A stretch of 64,000 nt of DNA, taken from assembly GCF_029433255.1 (NCBI RefSeq), contig NZ_JAQTHU010000001.1:1426001-1490000 (forward strand), read 5' to 3'. Below the pieces are notes generated by a model. It did not search any database. It had not been told where the DNA came from and saw only the letters and a program-made list of their open reading frames with translations. Below, one piece after another: positions 1 to 8,737 of the stretch. Source of the DNA: Lactobacillus sp. ESL0791 (GTDB taxonomy: Bacteria > Bacillota > Bacilli > Lactobacillales > Lactobacillaceae). Position 1 is the first letter of the stretch. Every line of letters starts with the position of its first letter. Both the position numbers and the translations under genes were made by a program.

Positions 1-1313
1 GTGTATGTTGATTTGTTCTTGGAGACAGCTGGAGTAGGAGTATTACTGAGCGATTCATAATCTTTTCTTAAACTTGAGTTCTGCGAAGCTAAAACTGAAA
101 GAGAACTATCCGCAGCATCGGATTGTGAGGCAATGATCGAAGATACAGCTGAACGGCTTGACTTCGCAAGTTTACTGTCATAAAGAGACATGGACGATGA
201 GATCCAGTAGTTCATTAAAGAATTCATTGAACTGGAATCATAACTTGCCAAACTGCTATAAAAACGACTTTGACTGTTACTTAATGAGGGATTAGATTGC
301 GGCTTTGATTGAGCAAGGGCAATGGAGTTACTATCTGAATTTATAGTAGACTGGACCCAAGTTTTAAATGTCGATGAATAAACAGAATAAATTTGCTGTC
401 GCAAACTAGCTGATTTTGACAAGCTTGTGCTCTGCTTTGTTGAAGCACTTTTACTACTATCTTGACTTCTATTTTGACTAGTTTGAATTGAATTCACTAG
501 TACATTACTATCACTTCGTGAAGCTAAGATGCTATCGTTGGTAGAAGTAATAAGTGCAGGATCAGTTTCACTAGATAAATTTAAAGAATAAATTTTTGAT
601 ATTGATTCATACATTGAAGCATTTCTAGAAGTTAAACTTGAATTTTCACTAGAAAAACTATTGCCCTGGACCAGGAGCGATTTGCTTTGACTTATACTGT
701 CATCATCGGTTAAACCTAAAGCAGCAGCACTGGTTAATACTTTATTGGAATTTTCTTCTGTCGCCCTGGTAGACAGGCTGCTCGTGCTTTGAGATGCAGA
801 AGCAGTGGCAGATTGTGAAGAAGCTTTGACTGCAGAAGAAGAGATAGCAGAAGCAGAAACTGTAACAGAAGCAGAAACTGCAGACTCCTGCGATGTTGCC
901 GTACGCTGATTAGCCGAATTAGTTACTTTACTATTAGTACTTTGTGACGTGAAAGCAGCAGATTGCGTATTTTCTGATGGTTTAATTGCTGCAGAAGAAG
1001 AGGAGGTAGCAGTAGTAGAAACAGAAATTGCAGTGCTTTGTGATTGCACCTCATTATCAAGTGAACTATCAGTATTTTTGCTGACACTCTGAGATGCAGG
1101 AATTGTAGCAGATTGTGCGCCTACCAAAGTTTTGGCATTGTTAACCTTAACTTTGGGCACAGTAACATCAGCAGCATGCACGGTATTTTGTGTACCAAGC
1201 ATCCCGCCAAGTAAACCGCCAATTCCAGCAGCCAGCCAGTTACGAGCATTTGCTTTTTCCTTTTCAGTTACTTGATTTTTCTTTAAAAGTTTCTTATGTC
1301 TTTTTTTTGTCAT
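1..1313 (-). CDS. Serine-rich exported surface protein, partial (C-terminus beyond left edge)
   Basis: I translated the reverse strand from the ATG at 1313 and found it open for 437 codons to base 1, so the gene is cut by the window edge. The protein begins with a basic stretch (MTKKRHKKLLKKNQ). A hydrophobic segment RNWLAAGIGGLLGGMLG follows at about residues 27-43, and a probable signal-peptidase site lies after VHA. The rest is dominated by Ser, Ala, Thr, Gln and Asn with no Cys, a composition typical of serine-rich glycoproteins exported by an accessory SecA2/SecY2 route. The signal is not of the YSIRK type found in the other adhesins here. The segment around RNWLAAG only loosely recalls the KxYKxGKxW signal, so the export route is inference. 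Anchor and repeats are not visible. No accessory Sec gene lies in the window. Confidence 0.75.
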   Translation of the reverse strand, partial: MTKKRHKKLLKKNQVTEKEKANARNWLAAGIGGLLGGMLGTQNTVHAADVTVPKVKVNNAKTLVGAQSATIPASQSVSKNTDSSLDNEVQSQSTAISVSTTATSSSSAAIKPSENTQSAAFTSQSTNSKVTNSANQRTATSQESAVSASVTVSASAISSSAVKASSQSATASASQSTSSLSTRATEENSNKVLTSAAALGLTDDDSISQSKSLLVQGNSFSSENSSLTSRNASMYESISKIYSLNLSSETDPALITSTNDSILASRSDSNVLVNSIQTSQNRSQDSSKSASTKQSTSLSKSASLRQQIYSVYSSTFKTWVQSTINSDSNSIALAQSKPQSNPSLSNSQSRFYSSLASYDSSSMNSLMNYWISSSMSLYDSKLAKSSRSAVSSIIASQSDAADSSLSVLASQNSSLRKDYESLSNTPTPAVSKNKSTY

Positions 1314-1464
1314 AATTCTCTTCACATAACAGTCTAATACATTAAAGCTAATTCTATATTTACATACATTTATTTCTTACAAATTAATTATATCATAAGA
1401 TAAAGCAAATAATAAACAAATAAGTTTAATATTATAAAAAGAAAACTTTATATTTAACAAACAA

Positions 1465-1503
1465 AATACCCTTTTATAAGCAATTTGCTTATAAAAGGGT
1501 ATT
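1465..1503 (-). terminator. Intrinsic terminator after the hxlR-type gene
   Basis: A perfect 19-bp inverted repeat (1465-1483 with 1485-1503) has almost no loop. On the minus strand it is followed by a T-rich run. It lies 36 bp past the regulator's stop codon and separates it from the serine-rich gene. Confidence 0.8.
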
Positions 1504-1539
1504 ACAATTTATATATATTAATATAAAAATAACAAGTAA

Positions 1540-1896
1540 TTATACCCACCTGTCTGCCCAATGATGAATTTGGTCAAAAACAGGCTTTAATTCTGCACCT
1601 TTTTTGGTTAACCCATAAGAAATAATTTTTGTTTCACCATTCACCGAACGTTTAACAATTTTTTCTTTCTCCAACTCTTTCAGCCGTTCAACTAAAACCC
1701 GATCTGAACATGAGCTAATACACCGTGCCAAGTCTTTGAAACGCATATACTTCGTATCACACAGTGAACTGATAATTAACCCGTTCCACTTCTTGCCGAT
1801 TACCTGAAAAGCATTAATAAAGTGCTCACACAATTCATAGTCTTGAGGCGGACAACCACAAGTTTTCTTATTTTTTTCTATTACACCTTGAACCAT
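1540..1896 (-). CDS. HxlR-family transcriptional regulator, YodB-like
   Basis: This 118-residue winged-helix DNA-binding protein has the HxlR core: GKKWNGLII at about 34-42, the recognition-helix region RFKDLARCISSCSDRVLVERLKEL and a wing ending near ISYGLTKKGAEL. The closest remembered relatives are Bacillus YodB and CatR, redox/quinone-sensing repressors that share GKRWNGLII and act through cysteine thiols. This protein carries Cys at 13, 15, 23, 46, 59 and 63, more than YodB itself, which suits a thiol switch but is not proof. The start is the ATG at 1896 with AAAGGA nine bases upstream. It is transcribed alone, and no obvious target oxidoreductase gene is adjacent. Confidence 0.85.
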   Translation of the reverse strand: MVQGVIEKNKKTCGCPPQDYELCEHFINAFQVIGKKWNGLIISSLCDTKYMRFKDLARCISSCSDRVLVERLKELEKEKIVKRSVNGETKIISYGLTKKGAELKPVFDQIHHWADRWV

Positions 1897-1988
1897 TCTA
1901 TAAATTCCTTTCTGCTACCCTATTTAAGACATTTTTGTAATAAAATTATTATAAGAAATTTGCTTACTAAAAACAAGTGCTTTTACTC

Positions 1989-2756
1989 TTATGCAAAATG
2001 GTAAATCATTATCCCTGCTGCCACTGCCGCATTGAGCGACTCGGCCTGACCTTTAATTGGAATATACAGCTGCTCATCGGCTAGAGAAGCAATTTTCTGG
2101 CTGACGCCGTGTGCTTCATTCCCAATAACTAACCCCAGCTGCGGCACTTGTGAAAAATCAGCCAGCTTTTTGGCATTTGCATCAAGCATACTGGCATAAA
2201 CAGGAATCGCGGCATTTTTAAATGCTGCAACAGCATCCATCAAATCATGGATAAGCAGTTTAAGGTGAAACTGGCTGCCCTGCATTGCCCTTTGCGTTTT
2301 AGGATTATATAAGTCAACGCTTTGCGGCGACAAAATAACGCCATCAAAACCCGCCGCATCGGCAGTCCTGATGATTGTCCCGACATTGCCGGGATCGGCT
2401 AAGTCATCAAGCAACACCCATTTGCCATAATTAAACGGAAATTCTTTTGGTTGAGCAATCTTTAGAACCATAAAAATTTCCTGGGAGTCTTTTGCCGCAC
2501 GCAGATGATGAACAATTGCCTTGTTAACCAAAATAATTTTGCGTCCTTCAAGATCAAGACCCGTTTCTTCTTCCAGTTTATTCAGCGCTTCTTGCGTTCC
2601 AAGCAGGTAAGTGAACTTGATATTGGCTTTTAACGCCTCTTGTACCAGATGAAAGCCTTCAACCAAATATTGGCCTCTTTCCTCACGGTACTTTTTCTGC
2701 TTTAACTTGGCCAAATCTTTAATTAACTGATTATTAACTGAACTAATTTGTTGCAT
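1989..2756 (-). CDS. TrmH/SpoU-family RNA 2'-O-methyltransferase
   Basis: This 255-residue SPOUT methyltransferase would transfer a methyl group from S-adenosylmethionine to a ribose in rRNA or tRNA. An N-terminal substrate-binding domain (about 1-100) precedes the SpoU catalytic knot. The three SPOUT motifs are clear: DDLADPGNVGTIIRTA at 117-132, IGNEAHGVS at 211-219 and IPIKGQAESLNAAVA at 232-246. The family resembles Bacillus YsgA and 23S rRNA methylases, but the target base cannot be read from the sequence. The ATG at 2756 has AGGAGG seven bases upstream. It is divergent from the acylphosphatase gene, and the 91-bp gap must hold both promoters. Confidence 0.92.
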   Translation of the reverse strand: MQQISSVNNQLIKDLAKLKQKKYREERGQYLVEGFHLVQEALKANIKFTYLLGTQEALNKLEEETGLDLEGRKIILVNKAIVHHLRAAKDSQEIFMVLKIAQPKEFPFNYGKWVLLDDLADPGNVGTIIRTADAAGFDGVILSPQSVDLYNPKTQRAMQGSQFHLKLLIHDLMDAVAAFKNAAIPVYASMLDANAKKLADFSQVPQLGLVIGNEAHGVSQKIASLADEQLYIPIKGQAESLNAAVAAGIMIYHFA

Positions 2757-2847
2757 TTTTCAACCTCCTCGATAAATTATATTTTAAAGTAAGATTTACA
2801 ATTTTTAAAATGTTAAAATCATTATAGTGACATAGAGAGGTAGCAAA

Positions 2848-3183
2848 ATGAAATTTTTTGGTAAAGGGCGCGAACAAGAAAAAGACAATGGACAAAACGA
2901 AGACTTTCCGGAAACCTGGCAGCTGACGATTACCGGGATCGTGCAAGGCGTCGGTTTTCGCTGGAGCGTGCAAAGTTTTGCGCAAAATTTGCATTTACCG
3001 GGATCGGTTAAAAATAATTTTGATGGCAGCGTGACCGTAGTTTTACAGGCTGACAAAAATAAAGTAGATCTATTTATCAGGGATTTGCCGCAAAATATCT
3101 CCCGTTTTGCCAAAATTACAAAAATTAAGAAAGAAAAGCTGACTAATGTGGAAAAGATGCATGACTTTCATGTATCATATTAG
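2848..3183 (+). CDS. acyP: Acylphosphatase
   Basis: This 111-residue protein has a charged N-terminal extension of about 23 residues before the acylphosphatase fold. It hydrolyses the carboxyl-phosphate bond of acyl phosphates in the cytoplasm. The signature GIVQGVGFRW supplies the phosphate-binding Arg38, and GSVKNNFDG supplies the catalytic Asn56. The usual family length is about 90 residues, so the extension is the only oddity. The ATG at 2848 follows GAGAGG at a normal distance. The gene lies 31 bp ahead of yidC on the same strand, and the pair is probably cotranscribed, ending at the terminator near 4196. Confidence 0.92.
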   Translation: MKFFGKGREQEKDNGQNEDFPETWQLTITGIVQGVGFRWSVQSFAQNLHLPGSVKNNFDGSVTVVLQADKNKVDLFIRDLPQNISRFAKITKIKKEKLTNVEKMHDFHVSY

Positions 3184-3214
3184 AGGTTAACTTAGATTAG
3201 ACGTGGTGAAGTAA

Positions 3215-4183
3215 ATGAAAAAATATCGCAAATTTATCGGAACGGCTGTCCTGGTTGTGGCAGTCATGTTAATTGTAACGGGTTGTGCAACACATAAAAC
3301 CTCTGCCTATACTCCGCCGAGTGGCGGTTTTTACGGCTGGATTTTTACCTGGATCGGCAAGCCGCTGCAAAACATCATGCTGCAGTGCTACCGCATCATC
3401 GGCGGCACAAACGGTGCCGGCTGGGCCATCATCTTAATGACCTTGGTTGTCCGGACTATCCTGTTGCCACTGATGCTTAACCAGCAAAAAAAGAGCACCA
3501 CCCAGCAGGAAAAGATGGCCAGGGTGCAGCCGCAAATGCTGCTGATTCAAAACGCCATGAAGCGCAAAGACATGACCCAAGACCAGCAGATGACCCTGGC
3601 TACTTGGCAGCGTGAACTTTATTCCAAAAACAATCTTTCCCTGACCGGCGGCATGGGCTGTCTGCCCCTGCTGATCCAGATGCCAATCATGATCGGAATT
3701 TACCAGGCTGTGATGTATTCACGGGTTTTGGCAAATTCAAAATTCTTGGGCATCTCGCTCAGTGAACGGTCGCTATTAGTGGCAATCATCGCAACCGTGT
3801 TTGCTCTCGCGCAAAGCTACCTATCAATGGTGGGCATCCCTAAGGAACAAAAAAAGCAGATGCAGTCTATGCTGCTGATGAACCCAATTATGACCCTATT
3901 CATTTCACTGACGGTATCGGGCTCGGTTGCGCTCTATTGGGCCGCCGGCAACTTCTTTTCTCTAATCCAGCAAGTGATTGTCACTTATATCATCATGCCT
4001 AGAGTCAAGAAGAACGTTGAAAAAGAATTGAAAGAGCAGCCAATTAAAGAAATTGTTACCCAGGCCAAAATTGACGCGTTGTTCAGCGAAAATAAGGTAA
4101 ATCCTGAAGTTAAAAAACAAAATCAGGAGCTGCACCAAAACTTGCGCAACCGCAATAAAGGCAAGCAGCAGCGAAGACATTAA
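3215..4183 (+). CDS. yidC: YidC/Oxa1 membrane protein insertase (lipoprotein form)
   Basis: This 322-residue Gram-positive YidC inserts and folds proteins in the cytoplasmic membrane, with or without SecYEG. The N-terminus is a lipoprotein signal with lipobox VTGC, so Cys24 would be lipidated after signal-peptidase II cleavage. The Oxa1 core follows: a membrane segment at about 70-90 that carries the conserved Arg region (LVVRTILLPL), then CLPLLIQMPIMIGIYQAVMYS and two further membrane segments. The C-terminal tail is very basic (NRNKGKQQRRH), as in YidC2 proteins that contact the ribosome. It ends at a shared bidirectional terminator facing arlS. Confidence 0.95.
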   Translation: MKKYRKFIGTAVLVVAVMLIVTGCATHKTSAYTPPSGGFYGWIFTWIGKPLQNIMLQCYRIIGGTNGAGWAIILMTLVVRTILLPLMLNQQKKSTTQQEKMARVQPQMLLIQNAMKRKDMTQDQQMTLATWQRELYSKNNLSLTGGMGCLPLLIQMPIMIGIYQAVMYSRVLANSKFLGISLSERSLLVAIIATVFALAQSYLSMVGIPKEQKKQMQSMLLMNPIMTLFISLTVSGSVALYWAAGNFFSLIQQVIVTYIIMPRVKKNVEKELKEQPIKEIVTQAKIDALFSENKVNPEVKKQNQELHQNLRNRNKGKQQRRH

Positions 4184-4195
4184 CTATTAAGCGTT

Positions 4196-4230
4196 AAAAA
4201 AACTATTCCTTTATTGGAATAGCTTTTTTT
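4196..4230. terminator. Bidirectional terminator between yidC and arlS
   Basis: The hairpin CTATTCC/GGAATAG has a 6-base loop, an A-run on its left and a T-run on its right. It can therefore terminate yidC on the plus strand and the two-component operon on the minus strand. Confidence 0.85.
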
Positions 4231-4232
4231 AA

Positions 4233-5804
4233 TTATTCTTGTTCGGTTTTGCCTGAACGTTCTTTCAGCCTTGCCGCCTCTTTTTCAGACAGAGCCGGGA
4301 AAACCATCTTAAACTGACTGCCTTGACCCTCAACCGAATCAACGCTGATTTTGCCATGATAGCTGGTAACCAGTTTTTTGGCAATTGATAAACCTAGGCC
4401 ATTGCCGCCCTTTTCCCGCGTTCTTGCCTTGTCTACCCTATAGAAACGGTTAAAGATCTTATCCTGTTCATCCTGGGAAATGCCTTCACCAAAGTCTTGC
4501 ACAATAATGCTGACATCCCTTTGCGAAAGGCCAGCCGAGATATTGATCTGCTTGCGGTCAGTTGAATATTTAATGCCGTTATCAATTAAAATTACCAATA
4601 ACTGCTCCAAGTGCCCCTGATAAATTTGAATCTCGGTCTTTGGCGGCAAGTCATCTACATCAAGACCAATTTCAAAGTCCTTGTGAACCAGCCGCAAATC
4701 ACCGACTACCCGTTTTAAGACCTCAGTGACGTTTGTAACTGCGTTGGGGTACTGCACGTTAATCTGCTCGGCCCGCGTTAGGTCGAGCATTTCCTGAATC
4801 AAATGCTGCATTCTTTTAGTTTCCTGCAAAGAAGCCTTAATCGATTCATCCAAAATTTGCGGATCGTTCTTGCCCCAGCGTTCAAGCATGTTTAGATGCC
4901 CCTCAATCACCGCCACGGGCGTACGCAGCTCGTGCGAGACATCCCCCACAAATTCCTTTTGCTGATCAATATACCCCTGCATGCGGTCCAACATTTGATT
5001 AAAGGAAGTAGCCAGCTCTTCCAGCTCGTCACTGCGGTGAAAATCACGAATCCGGATGCTGCTGTTTGGATCATCGTTTACTTCCCGCGCCACTTTGGAC
5101 ATTTCCTTAATCGGTTTAACAATGTTGCTGACAATGATAAACGCAATGGCCACGAAAACAACGATTGCAATTACCGAAACCACACTCATCCAGTAAAGCA
5201 GTTTTTTCATCAGTCCATTATAATAGGACATGCGATTGGCAATAATGATATAACCGGTCAGCTTGCCGTCACGCTTATACCTAACCTTTTTATAAGTTAG
5301 AAGGACATCACGATTACCCTGACGTACTTTCTTGACCTGACAGTCGCCCTTAAATTTTTGGTAGGCAGGTATCGGTCCGTTACCGTTGCTAAAGGCAATT
5401 TCATCATGCTTGTTATACACGACTACCGTAATGTCGGGATTAGAAAGAAACGAAAACAAGTTATCATTAAAGGCATCCCGGTAATGATTGTCATCACTAA
5501 TTTCAGGCTCTCCCTGCAGCGCCCGCCTGGTCGTCGGCGTAAGCGACGGCACCACATTGGCAATCTGAAGTTCTCCCTTAATCTGACTTAGCCGCTGATC
5601 CAGTTCGGTTAAATCACTGGCCGTCATTTCTTTTTGCTGGGTCAGCGACTGCTGACTGACAACTGTATAAATAATAAATGAAAAGACAATAAAAGAGACC
5701 ATAATCGTCATTGCAACGATACTGACCCCACGGATTATCAGTGAAGAGTGCTTGGTCTCTTTTTCATCTTTTTTACTAGCTTTACTCTTTTTCATCGTCC
5801 TCAT
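4233..5804 (-). CDS. arlS: Sensor histidine kinase, ArlS-like
   Basis: This 523-residue membrane kinase is the sensor partner of the adjacent response regulator. In order it has a basic cytoplasmic start, a membrane segment (about 24-46), an extracellular sensor region (47-202), a second membrane segment (203-227), HAMP, HisKA with phospho-acceptor His291 in DVSHELRTP, and a HATPase domain containing GNGLGLS. The stretch GHLNMLERWGKNDP closely matches the ArlS pattern known from Staphylococcus, where ArlRS controls adhesion, autolysis and surface proteins. The stimulus here is unknown. The ATG at 5804 overlaps the end of arlR, and Met4 (5795) is an alternative start. Translation is probably coupled. 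Confidence 0.9.
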   Translation of the reverse strand: MRTMKKSKASKKDEKETKHSSLIIRGVSIVAMTIMVSFIVFSFIIYTVVSQQSLTQQKEMTASDLTELDQRLSQIKGELQIANVVPSLTPTTRRALQGEPEISDDNHYRDAFNDNLFSFLSNPDITVVVYNKHDEIAFSNGNGPIPAYQKFKGDCQVKKVRQGNRDVLLTYKKVRYKRDGKLTGYIIIANRMSYYNGLMKKLLYWMSVVSVIAIVVFVAIAFIIVSNIVKPIKEMSKVAREVNDDPNSSIRIRDFHRSDELEELATSFNQMLDRMQGYIDQQKEFVGDVSHELRTPVAVIEGHLNMLERWGKNDPQILDESIKASLQETKRMQHLIQEMLDLTRAEQINVQYPNAVTNVTEVLKRVVGDLRLVHKDFEIGLDVDDLPPKTEIQIYQGHLEQLLVILIDNGIKYSTDRKQINISAGLSQRDVSIIVQDFGEGISQDEQDKIFNRFYRVDKARTREKGGNGLGLSIAKKLVTSYHGKISVDSVEGQGSQFKMVFPALSEKEAARLKERSGKTEQE

Positions 5805-6495
5805 CTCTTACCATGTAGCCTGTACCACGAACGGTCTTAATGTAGGACATACGGCCCGGAACATCAATTTTGTTGCGCAGGTAGCGAACATAAACCTCAA
5901 CGACGTTGGTTTCAATATTGGACTCGGGTCCCCAGATCTTGTTAAGCAGTTCTTCCCTTGTGACCACGTTATTTTTGTGTTCAATCAAGGTCATCAATAG
6001 GTTATATTCACGCTTAGTGAGGTCAACCGCCTTGCCATCACCGCGGCGCACAATCCGGTTAGCCGTTTCAATCGTCAGATCTTTAAACTTGATAACCTTC
6101 TTTTCGATTGTACTTTCCGTGGTCTTCTTTTCGATCTTAACACGGCGCAATACCGCACGCAGGCGTGCCAGCAACTCTTCAATTGCAAACGGCTTAACAA
6201 TATAGTCATCCGCACCGTGATCAAGACCAGAAACTCGGTCAATCACAGAATCACGTGCCGTCATCATGATGATGGGTGTCGTCTTTTCCTGGCGGACACG
6301 ACGGGCAATCTCTAAGCCATTAAGGTCGGGCAGCATCAAGTCAAGCAAAATCGCATCAAAATCATTGTTTAACGCTTCTTCTAAGCCCTTGCGGCCATTC
6401 CCCTCAACTACCGTTTCATATTTTTCATGTTTCAGTTCTAATTCGACAAAGCGTGCCAAATTCTTTTCGTCTTCGATAATTAAAATTTTTGCCAT
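5782..6495 (-). CDS. arlR: OmpR/PhoB-family response regulator, ArlR-like
   Basis: This 237-residue regulator has an N-terminal receiver with the acidic pair E9/D10, phospho-acceptor Asp52 (LLDLMLPDLNG), Thr79 and Lys101. A C-terminal winged helix (about 135-230) contains TKREYNLL and VYVRYLRNKID. The receiver is strongly ArlR-like. It would be phosphorylated by the downstream kinase, with which it overlaps by 23 bases, and then bind promoter DNA as a dimer. The start ATG at 6495 follows GAGGA at a somewhat long spacing. Given the adhesin island in this window, control of surface genes is attractive but only inference. Confidence 0.93.
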   Translation of the reverse strand: MAKILIIEDEKNLARFVELELKHEKYETVVEGNGRKGLEEALNNDFDAILLDLMLPDLNGLEIARRVRQEKTTPIIMMTARDSVIDRVSGLDHGADDYIVKPFAIEELLARLRAVLRRVKIEKKTTESTIEKKVIKFKDLTIETANRIVRRGDGKAVDLTKREYNLLMTLIEHKNNVVTREELLNKIWGPESNIETNVVEVYVRYLRNKIDVPGRMSYIKTVRGTGYMVRDEDDEKE

Positions 6496-6650
6496 TTAAA
6501 TCATTTCCTCATAAAAAAATTAAGTCAATTACTTGTAATAAAATCATATTAAAAATACTTCTTTTACAATTAAAGGATACTTTAAAAATGAGTTTAAAAC
6601 AAGATTTTAGTCCAGCACCTTGTCTATTCACGACCATCTTAAATTTATCT

Positions 6651-7217
6651 TTACTTTTTCCGCTTTTGACCCTGACTTTTATCCTGGTTAAGAAGCACTT
6701 TTAACTGCGCAAAAGCCGGATTCACCTGGTTTTCCTTGCCCTTAATAAAATCTGCTTCGGAAACGACTTCCCAGCCATCACCTTCCGGAAAAATGTTGGC
6801 TGCTTCTTCTTTAGGAGTGAGAATGGTCACCGGAATATTCAGTAAAATGTTGTCCTCAATTGCGGTCTGCAGATCAATTCGATCATTGTCGACTTTGACA
6901 ATTGGCAAGCTATCCTCCTCAAGCTCATCCTTGGTCGCATCCCGTTCACTATAGTTTTCCGAAAAATGAAAATCTTCATGGTATTCTACCGGTGTCAAAC
7001 TGCGGCTTGACGGAACAACCAAATCAGCAAGCACATGAAAATCACCAGTCACAAATGGCTCGTTATAAAACAAATCAGCACTCACCCGCACATTTTTAGC
7101 AGAAATAAGTAAATTCTTGCTCCGGGCTAAAAATTCAGGACGAATTTCCAGCTCTTGTTCAAGATGGATCAGCGGCGCCGCACTTTTTTTAATTTGCGAA
7201 AAATTAATCGTCAACAT
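6651..7217 (-). CDS. yceD: DUF177 (YceD) family protein
   Basis: This 188-residue cytoplasmic DUF177 protein belongs to the family linked to 23S rRNA metabolism and usually found beside rpmF in other bacteria. The acidic C-terminal half contains the family hallmark GDFHVLADLVVPSSRSLTPVE (split here as GDFHVLADL and SRSLTPVEY), then DRIDLQTAIEDNILLNIP. I place the start at the ATG at 7217 because a strong GGAGG lies just upstream. The in-frame start 27 bases earlier would lie inside tmcAL and lacks that spacing. The last residues are a basic tail. It is translationally coupled to tmcAL, which ends two bases upstream, and no rpmF follows. Confidence 0.85.
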   Translation of the reverse strand: MLTINFSQIKKSAAPLIHLEQELEIRPEFLARSKNLLISAKNVRVSADLFYNEPFVTGDFHVLADLVVPSSRSLTPVEYHEDFHFSENYSERDATKDELEEDSLPIVKVDNDRIDLQTAIEDNILLNIPVTILTPKEEAANIFPEGDGWEVVSEADFIKGKENQVNPAFAQLKVLLNQDKSQGQKRKK

Positions 7218-7218
7218 G

Positions 7219-8373
7219 CTATTCTCCCTCCGGCCGGCGGCCAAAATTCTGGTCGGCCTTCATTAATTGTTCAAACAAGCGGTCAACACGAATTTGCAGC
7301 CGCATTGTTCCTGCTTTACTATTTTTCTTATCAACCTTCGAGATAATATCCGCTGTCGTTGTTTTACGGATTTCCTTGAGATATTGCTGCCCCAGCTTGC
7401 TGTAGCCAAGAAGCAGCAGCGCCTCCTGGTCAAAACTGCGCAGCATATCTTCCTGAGTAACATTCAGCAGCGTATACAGACTCAGCCGGCGCAGGCGTGA
7501 ATAGGTATAGCGCTTGGATTTCACGCGCCGCAGAAATTCGGTAAAATCATGAGCCAGGTGAATCTCTTGCTTCATTTTATATTCAAGGCCCTCACTCATC
7601 TGGTAAATTCCCCGCAGTTCACTAATTGAAGCGGACTCAAGCCGGTACTTCAGATAAGGAAATAATAAATTCCAGTTGGGATACAGCGGCTGCTTTTTTA
7701 AAGCGGCAACTTCCCCCTTGGGCAGCCAAGCCTTTAACTGTTCCAGGCCTGTTTCCTGAACAATGATGTTCCGAATCGCGGTCGCACTCTGAATAACCCC
7801 GGTACGCGTCAATAGATCATCGTGCCTAGCACCAATTCGGTTGACCGGATGCAAAGTAAGCGGCGCCCCCAAGTTGTGATTGGCCACCGCATAAGCCAGT
7901 CCCAAAATCGCGTTAGGCTCATTGATTTCACTGCCAATTTCATTAACAACCATTTCGTTGTATTGCGTGGAATATGTCTGGCTATAGTCATTAAAATCCA
8001 TGTGGCTGGGCGGAATTTGTGCAATCTTTTTGCCCAAATAACTAAAATTAAGACTGGCATCTTCTACACCAAATACAAGATCGGTTACACCCAATTTTGC
8101 CAGTTGGTCAATACCGCCTAAGGCAAAAAAATCAGCGGGTTGAACCGCCGTTGAAAAGGGCAACTCAAATACTAGGTCGGCACCACATGAAAGGGCCGCC
8201 TGTGCCCGGCTCCACTTGTCCATAATTGCCATTTCGCCGCGCTGGACATAATTACCCGACATCAGCACCACAATTGGCGACTTACTGCCCGCGAGCAATC
8301 GCGCCTGATTCAGTAAAAATTCGTGGCCGCTGTGAAAGGGATTAAATTCAGCAATGACACCAACTACACTCAT
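7219..8373 (-). CDS. tmcAL: tRNA(Met) cytidine acetate ligase (YlbM family)
   Basis: This 384-residue enzyme uses ATP and acetate to form N4-acetylcytidine at the wobble position of elongator tRNA-Met. The N-terminal nucleotidyltransferase fold shows [13 protein letters not shown], with the HxGH-type motif at residues 14-17. It is followed by [10 protein letters not shown] and [10 protein letters not shown], which are characteristic of TmcAL. The C-terminal half is helical and basic, suiting tRNA binding. Length matches Bacillus YlbM. It lies 6 bp after rsfS and 1 bp before yceD, inside one long minus-strand run from yqeG to yceD. Confidence 0.93.
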   Translation of the reverse strand: MSVVGVIAEFNPFHSGHEFLLNQARLLAGSKSPIVVLMSGNYVQRGEMAIMDKWSRAQAALSCGADLVFELPFSTAVQPADFFALGGIDQLAKLGVTDLVFGVEDASLNFSYLGKKIAQIPPSHMDFNDYSQTYSTQYNEMVVNEIGSEINEPNAILGLAYAVANHNLGAPLTLHPVNRIGARHDDLLTRTGVIQSATAIRNIIVQETGLEQLKAWLPKGEVAALKKQPLYPNWNLLFPYLKYRLESASISELRGIYQMSEGLEYKMKQEIHLAHDFTEFLRRVKSKRYTYSRLRRLSLYTLLNVTQEDMLRSFDQEALLLLGYSKLGQQYLKEIRKTTTADIISKVDKKNSKAGTMRLQIRVDRLFEQLMKADQNFGRRPEGE

Positions 8374-8379
8374 TTTTGG

Positions 8380-8727
8380 TTAATCTTCCTTGATTTCCAG
8401 CCGCTTGCCGTCAGCCCATAATTTTTCTAAATTATAAAAATCACGTGCCTCTTCCGTAAAGACATTGACAACAACATCGCCTAAGTCGAGCAGCAGCCAG
8501 TTGGAATCGCGGCCGCCTTCGATCCGGTAATTCGTGAAGTTATTTTTATGTGCCTCATCAATGATCGCATTAACAATCGCGTGCAGCTGCCTGTTCGAGC
8601 CAGCACTAGTAATCACATAATAATCAGCCAAAATGCTGATGCCCTGCATATCATAGGCCTCCGTGTCTTCACCATGACGGTCACTAATTGCCTTTAGTGT
8701 GAAAGCTAACACTTCTTTATTTTTCAA
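8380..8727 (-). CDS. rsfS: Ribosomal silencing factor RsfS
   Basis: RsfS binds ribosomal protein uL14 on the 50S subunit and blocks subunit joining when nutrients are low. The 115-residue product has the family core: the DMQGISILADYYVI region, SNRQLHAIVNAIID and the C-terminal WLLLDLGDVVVNVF/FYNLEKLW. I chose the TTG at 8727 because AAGGAG sits six bases upstream and it restores the usual family length. The ATG at 8775 would overlap yqeK by 38 bases and add an extension without a ribosome-binding site. It is coupled to yqeK upstream and tmcAL downstream. Confidence 0.93.
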   Translation of the reverse strand: MKNKEVLAFTLKAISDRHGEDTEAYDMQGISILADYYVITSAGSNRQLHAIVNAIIDEAHKNNFTNYRIEGGRDSNWLLLDLGDVVVNVFTEEARDFYNLEKLWADGKRLEIKED

Positions 8728-8737
8728 ATTGTTCTCC

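Noticed and set aside
2743..3113. Minus-strand frames overlapping the acylphosphatase gene
   Set aside because: They lie opposite a clear acylphosphatase gene with good start signals. Their products have no recognisable features.
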